DNA from: Callaeas wilsoni
Lineage: Eukaryota > Chordata > Aves > Passeriformes > Callaeidae
Length of the DNA stretch: 64,000 nt
Direction of reading: 5' to 3'
Assembly (NCBI GenBank): GCA_013398955.1
Contig: VWPU01004888.1
Location: 186,001 to 250,000, forward strand
Positions 39,388-51,473 of the stretch are shown piece after piece (position 1 is the first letter of the stretch; every line of letters begins with the position of its first letter). The position numbers and the translations under genes were made by a program. The notes beneath the pieces were generated by a model. The model was not told the DNA's origin, did not search any database, and saw only the letters and a list, made by a program, of their open reading frames with translations.

Positions 39388-39863
39388 CTGAGACAGATAG
39401 GCCATGTTGTGAATAAGGCATGGGAATGAGAAGGATGCACAGCTTTAATTTTGCACTTTGCTGTGAAAATGGAACCCCCTGGACAAATCCAGCAAGGAGG
39501 ATTGAGAGGAGGGTTAGAACTTCCCAGTGAGTTGGTAGCCAGAAATCACAGTACACTGAATATTCCTTGCTTTAGGAAAAGTTCGGGTCCAGCCAAGGGA
39601 GCTTCCAAATGTTACACTGTTTGATTTGCTGGGAAAATTCTACCTATGTAAGCTCAGAACTTTAATTTTCCCCCAAATGCAATTAAATCTTTCATGAAGA
39701 ACTGTTGGGAGGTTTTGTTTGTTTTTAATAAAGAGAATGAGGTGAACATTTCCACAGCTGAGTGCTTCATGGTTTGAACACTTTTCTTAGTTTAGTCCTT
39801 TCGAATGAACATTATTTCTTTGAGTTAATTTCTAAATGAACCAAGAAATTACAAATAAATCTC

Positions 39864-39996
39864 CTATCTGAACACCGTTTAGATAAATCTCATACTCAAA
39901 TGTTGTTATCTAAAAGCTCATATCAAACTCATAAAGATAATTACCTATTGTGACTAGGATATTACACCCAGCTCGATCTAATGGATTTGTTATCTT
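39864..39996. promoter_or_regulatory. Cluster of GATA-factor-type motifs
   Basis: Five matches to WGATAR or its complement lie within about 135 bp: ctatct (39864), agataa (39881), ttatct (39905), agataa (39935) and ttatct (39990). Under even base composition about 0.3 would be expected in that length, somewhat more in AT-rich DNA. It sits in repeat-free intron between the CR1 copies at 38.4 and 42.2 kb. Binding is not demonstrated. Confidence 0.25.
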
Positions 39997-42220
39997 GATT
40001 CTGGACTTGGCAAGTAAGTTTGTTCATGTCAGATGTTCATGTAGAGCAAGGCATTCAAAACCCAGAAAGAAAACCAAAAGAGCAGAGTTTGAGAAACATG
40101 AGTAGTTTTCAAATGACACTCTACTGGTTTTGGCTGTTTTCTCCAGAGGTGCTTGCAGTATGGCTTGTGAAGTTTGGGAGTTTTATTTTGTTGCTGCTGA
40201 AATGGTAATTAAAATAAGTATAGGAAGATTCAGCTGCTGTGTTACATAATTAAAGGTTGAACTTAATTATTGCAATGTAAAAAAGCAAAGAAGCAAATTA
40301 ATTATGATTGTCGTCAGCCTGTCTTGTCTTACCCTGGTATTCCTATATCTATGTGGATACACAATAGGGAGGATTTACAGCAGAATTTCACTATTGATTC
40401 CCAAATCTTAGTCTTTTATCCTTTGAAAGTAGGAACAAAAAATAATTTGAATTTGGAAACCTTATTTAACTGCTTTTGCAGCAGGATTACTGCTTGCAGA
40501 TCCATGGCTCCAAAGATCAGGCTGCTTTTCCACAATACCAGATTTCATTCTAACAAAGGAATGTTTTCTCTCTCAGGAGTCTTTTAGGTAGCTCCAGTCC
40601 AAGGCAGGCAATTAATGCCTGTGTTCAGTGGAAGCTGAGAGGTTGATAGGCTCCACAGCATAATGCCAGGGTGTTTCTAACCTCTGATTCTAATGTTAAT
40701 TTCTGGATTTCAGACTGGAAAATTATATGTGTGTGTGCATGTGTGAATAGTAATTAAAAAATCCCAAAACCTTAACGATGCAGAACACTTCATATTTTGT
40801 TTTCTTTGAATGTCGCTGTTATCTGTATTTCCTGCAGAGGAAGAATGGATGGTTATCAATGTAATTGGGCAATAGCTCAAGGAGGGAACGGAACTCAGAT
40901 TTCCTCCATTAATGTTTCAGTCAAGATTCAATTGACAATAACAATGTATTTTCCATGATTTATACTGCCGGAGTGGCCCATGCAATGAGCCTGGGTAGAC
41001 CCCATGGGTTAAAGGAGGGGGAAATGGGCCTTTTCCAGTTTCAGAGTTCTGCTCTGATGTTCTCTTGCTGCTTCTGCTCTCAGCGTGTGATTGTTCCCTC
41101 TGTAAGGGGTGATGGTCAGTGAGACCTTCAGACTACAGAAAAGGACTGTAATTTTCCCCTAACTAGGAACTGCCCTAATGGCAATCTCCTTCTTTTTCCC
41201 CTGCTGAAAAAGATGGGGATGCAAGTCCCCAGTGTTTGTTCTTGCTCAACTTGAACCTTACAGAAATTCATTGAAATGGCAGATGCACCCACGCGGTCGT
41301 GGGCACCCTGTTCAGTTCCACACTGCGTGAAGCACTGGCGGTGCTATAGTGCATTATTTTATAATTAAAGCCTGAAAAGCAGAATGCATGTGCAAAAGGG
41401 ATTTCATTAACTTACTGCTGAGTTCTTGGTGCTGAAAGCTCAGTGCTAACTTGAATTCTGGCCCACAGAATATCTATTACTATTTGGTTTTTTCCTGAGC
41501 TGTTACAGCTAAGTAGTAGCTTTCCAGTTTCGTTTTTATGTCTGCAAAACTCAGATTTCCTAGTCTTAGTAAAGAAAATCTGAGCTATGCATTGAATAAA
41601 AATAAAGTGGCACTTTGGAAATTAAGTTTTGATAGTATTGAGAAACACTTTGCAGAACCATTGCCTTTGTCTTACTTTTATTATCATTATTATTACTTTT
41701 ATTAAAATCCTTTTCAGAGGGCTTTTACTGAATTGACTTACGGAGGGAAAGCTGAAAGTTAACATCCATTTTGTGTGGCATCCATGTGGATTTTTTCCCC
41801 ACTGGTTTGTGACAGCATGCTTTTTCTGGGTTTGTGGAAAGGTTGCTCTGTGTGTATGGATATTTGAGGGTAAATACTACACCCTGCTGAGCAGCAGCAG
41901 TTATTTTACAAGGGCTACTTTTTACATGCAAAACATGCACTGATACTTGGTTTGTTACCATGGGCTGGGTGCAATCGATATTGCTGCTGGGCCACAAGGT
42001 ACATCTTATGTCCTTGACATTTTTTTGTTGCTAGACTGCTTATGTGTGTTTGGTTATCTTTGTCTCCAATCCTGTTACCTTTATCAAATTAATTTGCTTG
42101 TCAGTCTTAGGGCATTTTGTGTAATCGCATTTCTATTCCAGCAGTGAATTTGTAATTGCAAAGTAATTATTTAAGTTCTCCTTTTATCAGCATTTATTGG
42201 TTCATGTTTGATTACTTCGA

Positions 42221-42433
42221 AATCATAGAATCACAGAATCTGCTGAGATGGAAGGGATCCACTGGGATCATCAATCCAGGCCCTGGCCCAACAATCCCAG
42301 CCTGTGCATCCCTGAGAGCGTTGTCCAAACGCTCCTGGAGCTCTGGCAGCCGTGGGGCCGTGAGCATTCCCTGGGGAGTCTGCACCCTCTGGGGGAAGAG
42401 CCTTTCACTGATATCCAACCTATATCTAATACC
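42221..42433 (-). mobile_element. CR1 LINE fragment (3' end)
   Basis: About 213 bp of CR1 3' region in minus orientation, opening with aatcatagaatcacagaa and continuing ctgagatggaagggatcc, caatcccagcctgtgcat, ccctgagagcgttgtcc and ccctggggagtctgcacc. It is collinear with the copy at 38.36 kb. Confidence 0.93.
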
Positions 42434-44311
42434 TAACTTAAAAATATACAGGGGTTTGGAGTGGGCTTTTTAGCACTCTTTCCCCTTGTAACTGTTGAAA
42501 ACTGTGGAGGCCTCTAGAACTGTGCTCTGGCAACGTTTTTATGCTTAAAGTGGATGGTGTGCTCTTTGAATATAGAGCTTTTATTAGCTCAGAGCCTTTT
42601 TCTCTTGTTGCCTTGCAAACGTTTTAGGGGAATAATACCAATTTCCTCATATGATCACAATAGCATATGTGGCCTTGGAGCAGAAACTACTTCAACACAG
42701 AAAGGTAAATGAAAAATACAAAATGGCACTTGCCAAAGTTGCCTGCTCCTTTCTTTGGGTGACATTTTTTTAAACAAAAGGAATTCTGTGCAGCATTAAA
42801 TGCTGGGCTTTATCAGACGTTTGTATTCTAATGCCATATGAGCAAGACTGGAAAGAGCCTCCTTGGTCTCCAAGTCCAGGCAAAAGATCACATACAGGAG
42901 AAGGTCATTTATTTCCAGGCTTTTCAAGCAGCTTCTTACAGTAATGAGATTTTTTTTGTCCCTACTACTTGGAGTGGAGTAAGTTTTTGTATCTCACTGT
43001 TCAAGAACTGTCTTCTAATTTTCTACTGGAATTTATCTGCAGATAACGAATCCCCATATGTTCCTGCATCAACACTGCTCTTCAGCATCAATAGCTCCTT
43101 TCCCACTTTGCTCTTAACCCCTGAGATATTTACAACAGCAATGTAATCCCCTTCAACTGCTGCTTTGTTGGGCTGAGTTCTCCTAAGTGGTTCTGAGATA
43201 TAATATGAACTGCAGAGCATTACTGAGGAGTGTCCCTACAGAATTACTTTGTGGTCAAACCTCATTAACTACTTTCTGAACGGGCTTGTTGCAAACAGTG
43301 AGAATATGCTGCTAAACATGCTGATGATAAAATGTAGGAGGTTTTGTCAGTGAAAAAGAGAATTCAAATTTCTTATTTCAGAGTAGGAGTGATTTTTTTT
43401 TTCATTGGGAAAATAAAAATGGGATTAAGCTGATGATATAAACTCCGAAAGCATGACAGAGGTATGATTAATTTATGTCACCCCTGCTCCTGCAAGACTG
43501 ATTCAAGACCAGGATGAGTAGTAGAATTTCGGATCTTGTGTTTGGGTTTTTTCAACTCCAGAAAAATGCAACAAACTGTCTTTCCATTGCAGCGTTAATA
43601 AAATGCTTTCTTAGAGAGAAAATTTGTTCTTCAGCATATGATTACACTGCTCAAAGCTGGGCTTCACTTTTAATAGGAAGCATTTTTTAACCCGTGAAAC
43701 CAGTGGTTTCTATGAAAACAGAGAAGAGCATCTCTTTTCAATACCTCTGTTTTGCCATCCAAGATTTCAGGTTTTTTAGCAGGAGATACTGTGGCTGAAT
43801 GGCTCCTGTACTGGGAGAACAAGCCAGATATCAGTGATGACATATGACATATGTTACTGCACTATGTAGGTCACTTATGGCCTAATGTGGGAGATGACAA
43901 AAGATAATTAATTTTGATTTCATGCCTGTGATTCCTTAAGGAAGCCTTTAATGGTGTGTGTGGAATATCAAGAGACATGTACTGACTCACAGCCTGAGAG
44001 CAAGAGCTCAGTCTTTTGGAAGGAGCGATTACACCTTCTAATTCCAGCCCTCCAGCCAGGGAGATGACTTTACTTGGGAATATTTGAATGCACCTTTTCT
44101 GCTCGCTGTTATGCGAAGTAAGGAGATACATCCTTAGTAATGGTGAGAAATGTGTTCCTGTTCTAGCAACCAGGAGCTGGCTTTTTAGCACACAGCGCAT
44201 CTTGATTTTCATGCAGCCATAAAATCAAGGTCTTTCTGTTTACACCAAGGCTATAGAATTACTTACATCTCTATAACTTATTTAAACGCTCTGTTTTTGT
44301 TACATTCCTAG

Positions 44312-44377
44312 GGTCTCCGTGTTTACACATTCCAGGGTCACGTGCATCCCTGTAATCATGCTACATTCAACAAGAAG
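44312..44377 (+). CDS. SPAG16: SPAG16 internal coding exon B (66 nt, start of next WD repeat)
   Basis: Short internal exon of exactly 22 codons, phase 0 at both ends. It follows the acceptor ttacattcctag (ending 44311) and precedes a strong donor, AAG|gtaagt, at 44378. The peptide begins GLRVYTFQGHVH and ends ATFNKK, which supplies the Gly-His dipeptide and first strands of the WD repeat that exon C completes. Joined after exon A it lines up with the family pattern WD-x-R-x-G-...-GH-x-H-...-N-x-A-x-F without a gap. Residues around the His (HPCNHA) differ from the mammalian sequence I remember (HSINDA), so this stretch seems diverged. Because the length is a multiple of three, skipping it would keep the frame but remove half a blade. 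The exon is identified by splice sites, phase and repeat logic rather than by length. Confidence 0.82.
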
Positions 44378-47300
44378 GTAAGTTCTGCCTGTGAATTTCC
44401 TTCTTTCTTCCCTTTAACCGTCACGTTCCTTGCTTTGGCGCCTACTGTCCTGCTCCTGGGTGACACAGAGACCTCTGGGGCTGGATTCAAAATCAGTGGT
44501 GGCTCAGAGTGGCCCAACCTGCCAGCCAGACTAGAGCCCCAGTGCCTGTTACAATAGAGCTGCCCCCTCCTTGCTGCTCCCTCCTGCCTCCTTTGATCAG
44601 TGCATGATGTCAAAGCCATTCTCCTCTGTTGGGATCATTGATTACTTTATTTAAATGAAATTCGCTGTTAGGTTTTTTCCCTGGCTGGTTAATTTATAGT
44701 TGTTGTCTGAAAGGAACCATTTTGAGTGGGATTGGTGACAGACTACTGTCTGAATGACTGATAACTTTGGAAGGGGAGGAATTTCTCCCGAATGGTTCTT
44801 AGAGGCCGTATGAGATACTCTGAAATGACCCAAACATTTGTGATGTATGATTACTGCAGCTCTCCTGGCCACACCTACTCTTTAAAACTGGTGTGGAAGT
44901 GCTGAGGCATGTGCTGGTTTCTGCTGCCACTAGCAGCCTTTTCTCTGAGAGACCATCTTTCCTGAAAAATAACTTTGTGGTGTTCCTGCTCCCTGTGCTC
45001 CCGCTGACACCTTCATTACAGGCAGAGCAAGGTACTAATTTTTCCTGCAGGAGATCCTGAAAATTCTCCTCTTGTCAGTATCAGCTGCTGCTTTGCCAAC
45101 TGCTCTGCCAGCCCTGTGTGTTTGTAGGGCAAACTCCAGGGGCTGGCACAGCAGAAGGTGTGGGATAAGCTGATGTCCGGGGGCGGGGGAATAGGAATTC
45201 CCAAGGCATTTTAATTCTTTCTTGGCCATGTGCATCTATCTGTATTTGACAGGCACAACCTGCCTCTCAGTGCCCTGAGACAATGTGCTGGGGAACAAAG
45301 AGCATTTAACAGGAGCAAGCACGGTGAGGGAAATACTGTGGAGATACCACAGCACTGTCTGTAATGTGGGTATTGATTTATAAAGGGCCTCATGTGACCT
45401 GTAGTGATTAACAGGAAGCTGAAAGACCACGCGCTGATAACCTTCCAGATAAGTATGTAGCTTTGGGAAGGAATATTATAGTTGGCATTAACTCTAGACT
45501 AAAATCATTGGTTGACATTCTCAGTGATTGAATTAGTAAAAATGGAAACATTTGGTGCAGCATTGATCAAAGTGAGTGAGGAATAGAACTTCAGAAGCTG
45601 TGATTGCAGTTGTGTAAGTTAAGTCTACTACTGAAAAATTAAGTAGTGGCCCTGAGTTGTACAAGTAACAGTTGTCCCACTGGGTGGCTAGCAAAGCAAG
45701 TGCTATATTTCAGCCAAATACAGCACTTGAGACCTATTTTCTTACCCTCTAGTGCTTGCTCACCAAAAAATGAAAATATTCCACCCTAAGAAATCTGATT
45801 AAGGTGTTTTGAGTGTCAATATTTTTGTAAAATAATGCATATTTTATGAGGAAAAAATGTCACAGTCATAGGAACAGTCATATTTTTAACAATACTTTCA
45901 TGGAAAAGATTTTGGACATTGATCATAGACTGTTTGGACAAAGTGCAACATTACTTCTAGTGTCCAACCTAATGGTTACACCTGGCCAAGGAAGTCTACA
46001 ATGACAAAACTGAAGGCTGATTGCTGAAAAAACCCTACTTAGATTTTTTTTTCAGTTATATTTTTTTATATCCTAATGTCATGGGTCTGCACATCCTATG
46101 CTTTTCCAGAACTGTTGCCTACAGGGTCAGACTCTGTGGGTGCAGAGCTGTAATGGTGAGAGATCCCAAGGGATTCACTCCTTCTTCTGCTTGAACATAG
46201 GTCAGTTTGAGTGGGTTTCTATGTCACTTCAGTGGGTTTGTGGTAATCCTGTCTCGGGCTGCTTGGTGCCAAAAGGAGTTCAGAAAAAATACGAAATTCT
46301 AATTACACAAGAACAAGGAACAAATTTTCTAGTTAGATCAGAAAGCCATCCGGGCAGTGTGTCCAAATATTAAGGTATATTTTTGAGGAAGAGTATTGTG
46401 TGAAGAAGAAGCTAAAAAAGAAAAATGCATTTATACAAATTGAATAAATCCTCATTAAGCTCTGTGAAACTGATTAAATCTGAGTTATTTACTACACCAT
46501 GCTTCTGAAACAGTAGTTAATAGCTTTTTTGTTAAGTGGGCAGGGTTTGCAGCCAGTACTCTTATTAGTGCTGAGATTCCCTAATTAGCCTGTTCTCTAT
46601 GGAACAGAACTGCCAGCTTGGCACCTGGAATGTGCCCATTTGTTGGGTCCTGCCTTGCTGGGACACAGGAGTCACAGTGCCCTGGAGAAACTTCTGCACT
46701 TGTGGTTATGTCAGGACTTAACAGATAACACTTCCAGCAGCATTTAAATCCTGCAGTTTTCCAAGTTGGTCTTCTGTGGAGGATCCTGTCTGTGGAACGT
46801 TTGAGAAGATTTGAGCAAAACTCACATAGCTGCTTTTGAGTTGAGGACATAGAAAAATGCATCTTTCCTGCTAAAAGTTACTGTTACCGTCCCTTTTAGT
46901 CCCATGTTTCCATAACACACTAACTTTGTAGAGAAGAATGTTTCAGATATTTATTTTGCACCTCGGTATGGCCCAAACAGCATTTCAGGTAAGCTCTGTA
47001 CCTCCTTTGCAATGGTAAATCACCTACACTAATGAAGTATAAAGACTACAGATGCTTGGTTGAGTCATGAATTTAAAGTAGAACAAAGTTTGCTCCCTTA
47101 CGTGCGTGTATATATGTGTTTGTGTCCAAATAAAAGTATGCCAAGTGTCTGCCATGCTGTGTTTGTGTCATATCTGCAGGTTTAGGAATCATTACAGTGG
47201 TTACCAAGTTTCCCTAAAACAAAAAAGAAAGTATTCTTAGAATTACTGGTTATATTAGGAAAACCTAAAGGACTACAAAAAATGTGCTTAAGAACAACTG

Positions 47301-49159
47301 CCCAATTTTACCTCCCCAGGCCAAAATGCAAGCAGCATCTAGGTCATTCCTCCATTGATTTACTGAAGGGCAAGTAATGTCAGACAGTTTTTAAACAAAA
47401 ACAAAATTTCAATTTTGTTTACCTCCTCAGCAGTCCAGTTGGATGTCAGCTACCATTTAGCTGGGCCAATAATATTGATATTTGATGTCAGTTCTTATTC
47501 ATTACTGCACCCAAATGATGCAAAAGTCAGATCTCTCAGATGTTTCTATGATAAAGCCAGGGATGTCTGACTGCATCTAACAAACACAAACAAGAAAAGA
47601 ACAGAATACAAAATCAAAAACCTATCTGCTCTTATTGTTATTTATGTATTCAAAGTGTTCACCTCTTCGCATAAACTCAAAGCCAGTTGCTTACAAAGGT
47701 TACCCAGTAATACCAAACGTGTTCAATTATACATGCATAAGGGCTAATAGGTTCTTCCTCTAGTTTATTTCTGTCTCTATGCATAAGAAATATAATTACA
47801 GAACTGAATTACGTTTTAAGTACAGATTTTATTATCATTAGTTAACCATTTTCAGGCCATGAAACATTGTTAGAAGTAAAAAAAAAAATCTATTCCATCT
47901 CTCTGTCATGGCAAGGAACAAAATCTGTGTCAAAATACCCCCATTCCATTTGTTGGCAAAAAGCTTTTTCTGATAACAGGGAAACTCTCTGAAAATTGTG
48001 CTTCTACATCCCTTCTCTGACATAATCATGTTATTCCCTATTTCTGGAAGTAAGTTTTCTGGGATGCTCCCTTCCCTTGGCCATCCCCCCTGTGTTACCC
48101 GCAGACCCTGTGGTTAGCACTGCGCCTGCTTTACACGTTATGTGCTGACCAGATAACACGTGCTGATGCCACTCGAGTAGGAGTGGGTAGACCCATCTTT
48201 ATTTTGATCAGTTTGAGTATTTTTGCTCTCCAACTCTGATGCTCTTAATGTAGATGTCTGGATATATATGTCTAGCAGATAGCCTAGAAGTAAAAATATT
48301 CCTCTGGATCTTACTGTGAGGAAGCAGCAATATGTAGGGACTTATTTAACTGTTGAAGGCCAAGGAAATTCAGGATGCATTGTTTTGGAAGGGGATGGCT
48401 CTCTCCTGTGTCCTTGAGAAAAGAGACAGTCTCTCAGCCGAGGCCCTTCAGTGAGATTAAGAAAAAAACAAATCCAGGACTGATTTTTAAATGTCACACC
48501 TTGTTTGTGTCATTCAGTTTCCCATCACCATTTCAGGTTTCTCATCAGAGATCATTTGCAAAGAAAAACTTAGTAATAGGTGTCACACACCTCGATAAGC
48601 CAAGGGCAGAGAAGAGCCACGTGCAGCAGATGATGGGGACTGAGAAACCTTCGGTGTCAGTAAATGCACCGGCTGCTGCTGGAGTTTGCCTCTGCCCTCC
48701 TAAATCAGACAAAATGCAGTTCCTTCACTCTCTGCTTGTTTTGTCTTCCTGGGTTATTTTTGGATCAAAATCCCAGTTATAATTTCTTCTGGGGAAAAAA
48801 AAAATCATTAAAAAATCTCTTAGTCTAGCAGTTTGCTTAATCAAGGCAAAAGTTACCTTTGAAAACTTGGCATTACCTGTTTTTTCTATTGTCTCGAACG
48901 TATATAAATACATTATATATAAATAAACATAAACCTGTTTGAAGATTTTAAACCCAATCCTGTCAAGTTTACTAACTCTAAAAATAATCACAGCTCAAGA
49001 AAATCTGCCTTCTTCTGTTTCAAGCCTTTGCATTATGAGATGTGAGATGAGCTCATTCTGTGATGGGACCTCTCTCCTCCAGCCTCAGGGTTTGTGTCCC
49101 TCTTTTGTTTGGACAGTGCTCTCAGGCGCAGGGTGGGATTTGGGGCTGTACTGTGCAGG

Positions 49160-49228
49160 CCAGGAGTTGGGCTTTGATGAGCCTTGTGGGTGCCTTCCAA
49201 GCCAGGATATTCTGTGATTCTGTGATTT
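49160..49228 (+). mobile_element. CR1 LINE fragment (3' end)
   Basis: A CR1 terminus in + orientation: tttgatgagccttgtggg, tgccttccaagccagg, then the octamer pair attctgtgattctgtgat. It is truncated to about 70 bp. Confidence 0.75.
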
Positions 49229-49458
49229 ACCTCAGAGTTGATTTTTTAGTTCTTTTTTTACAATCCCTTCTGGTGCTCTTTGTTGTCACCATGCAGGGAC
49301 TCACAGTAAACCCCAAACTATCTTGTAAAGTTCACCCAAACAAACGTGGGGAAGCTTAGATTTTAGAAGACCTTCTTTTGCTCTTCCTCATGGCTGGTTC
49401 TAGGAGAGTATTTCAAACCCATCAAGAATTAATTCAGTACCCATCAAGAAATTCAATA

Positions 49459-49575
49459 CCTGAAGGGAACCTACAGGAAAGATGGAGAGAGACAAGGGCC
49501 TGGAGGGACAGGACAAGGGGAAATGGCTTCAAACTAACAGAGAGTAGGGTTAGACTGGATTTTGGGAAGAAATCC
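49459..49575 (+). mobile_element. CR1 LINE fragment (internal, reverse-transcriptase C-terminus)
   Basis: Internal CR1 sequence in + orientation. In one frame it reads DRTRGNGFKLTESRVRLDFG, resembling the last part of the CR1 ORF2 product. Because it lies downstream of a CR1 3' terminus on the same strand, it must be a separate insertion or a rearranged piece. It lacks a 3' terminus of its own. Confidence 0.7.
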
Positions 49576-51227
49576 ACATGATGATGGCGTAGATGAGGAA
49601 TGTGGGGTAGGAAGCAAGGCAGGTCTCTGCCATCATGCTGTCTCATTCATTTGTTTTGAACCAGCAGTGAATGAAATATTTAAATATTTAACTTTTCTAA
49701 TTGAAGCTTTTAATCAGATTTTGCTCTCGTTTAAATATTTGTGTATGATGAAGCTTTGTCTCAACTCTTCATGATAAAAATTTGGAGTAACGCACTGACA
49801 TTTGGATTCAGACAGCTCTGTAAAGCCCAAGAAGAAAAAATGTGGCATCATTTTTAGATGGCTTTGACATAACTTGGGTTGAGTAACTTTAAAAGCCCTG
49901 TGTATTCTAGGTCAGATTGGCCCTTGAAAGATCCTGAGCAGAAACCGATAATAACTGACTATACAATATTTTCTTTTATGTTTTCAAACCTTATATTTAC
50001 AAATATAAACATTGTTATGTCCGTTTGCTGCTAACTAAAAGAAACAGAGATTATCTCCTTTAATGTGATTTTGTTTGCTTATTTCTGTGTTCTGCAGTGA
50101 ATGTGACCCTCTGTGTACACAGTACATGAAGCAAGCGCTGTTTAGCATGCAGAACCACAAGCACTGTGGAAAACTTTGCCCTTCTTTCTTAGAGGAGAAG
50201 AATTAATTTGTGTATCCTAAGGAATAAGGATTTTTTAAAAATTGCATCTCCTGGCCCAGCACGCTAGCCTTTCCTGTGGCAGATGTACAGCGTGGGTCCA
50301 GACCCCTGCGTAATTCATTTTTTAACAGCTATTTCTTAAACTCGTCTTTTTGCAAAACAAACAAAATCAGAAGGCAAAGATCCACCTGGATTCTTTAAAA
50401 TTCAACTTCCCATGTGCAGTACAGTCCAACCTGCCTCTCTTTGTGGCATTTCACAGGAAATTATTGTTCTAAAAAACATGAGAAACAGCACAGCATCCCC
50501 ACCTTCTACCCTGTGACTCTCTCATGTGACAGTCACGTTTTTGACAAATTGTGAGACTTTTACCTGCTCTGCCGTTGCTGTCACTGCCTGGACTGGGAAC
50601 CACTGAGTTGTGGGGCCGGAGCTCCAGACATGGCTGCTCACGCTGGGTCTGCTCCCTGCCAGCTCTCCCAGTGCTCCCAGTTGGCTCTGGGCAGGCGTTG
50701 GTGAGGGCTCACGTTGCATTAGCCTGGACACCTCTTAAAATAGGTGCCGTTGGATTTGCATTGGTTACCAACAGACAGGGAACAGCTCTTCCAATAATGT
50801 TTGTGCAAAGCTGTCTCTTCAAAAGGGCTTAAACTAAACTTGCAGTTTAGACCAGTGGTTTGTATTTGGTAAGAGGACTCTTGAATCCTTACCACTTACC
50901 AAAGCATAGCTAAAGGGAAGCAGGGCACCCAGAACAGTGCTGTATCTGTGGTGCAAAGGATGTGGCTTTATAGAATACCAAGTTGGATTTAAAATGAATT
51001 TATGCAAGCATGAAAGTAGGACCAACTTTGGAAAGGCTTCTCTGTTATGAAAATGCAATTAATCCGTTGTTGAATAAATACCACTGTTAGAAGGTACTTG
51101 ACCGTCAGAGTGATTTAATCTGAAAATAATTGAGAACGCACAGCTGAAGTCATCAGGGGTAGGAATGCAGCTTGTTTTGGTGCTATATTGGGTTTGCAGG
51201 GCAGGGTTTGCTGTGGGGACAGACAGC

Positions 51228-51392
51228 GCCATTTCAGGGCAGGCCATGGGTCAGTCACAGCCATTTCAGGGCTCTCAGCAGGCCCTGGATCAGCTGCTCC
51301 CATTTTGGGGCAGGCCATGGGTCAGTCACTGCTATTTGGTGCAGGCCATAGGTTGGCTGCCACCATTTCGATGTGACCCAGAGGCTGGCTAA
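51228..51392. repeat. Degenerate ~32-bp tandem repeat
   Basis: About five diverged units start at 51228, 51260, 51299, 51331 and 51362 (spacing about 32, 39, 32 and 31 bp). Each begins ccatttcagggc or similar and the best-kept ones continue aggccatgggtcagtcac. It lies about 80 bp before the G-rich minisatellite but has a different unit, so it is a second, older-looking repeat in the same complex. Confidence 0.75.
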
Positions 51393-51473
51393 GACTTAAG
51401 GGGACAGGGGGATGGAGCAGTGGCCATCCTGGTTGTTCTGAGCCGGTCAGCCATTTCTCTGGTGTCCTACAGA

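Larger units (their letters stand above)
13557..44311 (+). other. SPAG16: SPAG16 intron between exons A and B (~30.8 kb)
   Basis: Bounded by the donor gtaagt and the acceptor cctag. Besides the repeats, islands and candidate regulatory blocks listed separately, it is AT-rich unique-looking DNA. Stretches 13.6-19.3, 24-28.4, 32-33.5, 34.5-38.3 and 40.1-42.2 kb hold nothing I can name. Blocks at about 14870-15060 and 21340-21460 are rich in TAAT/ATTA cores and free of repeats, so they may be conserved non-coding DNA, but this is only an impression. The size is plausible for SPAG16, which is known as a very long gene in vertebrates. Confidence 0.75.
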
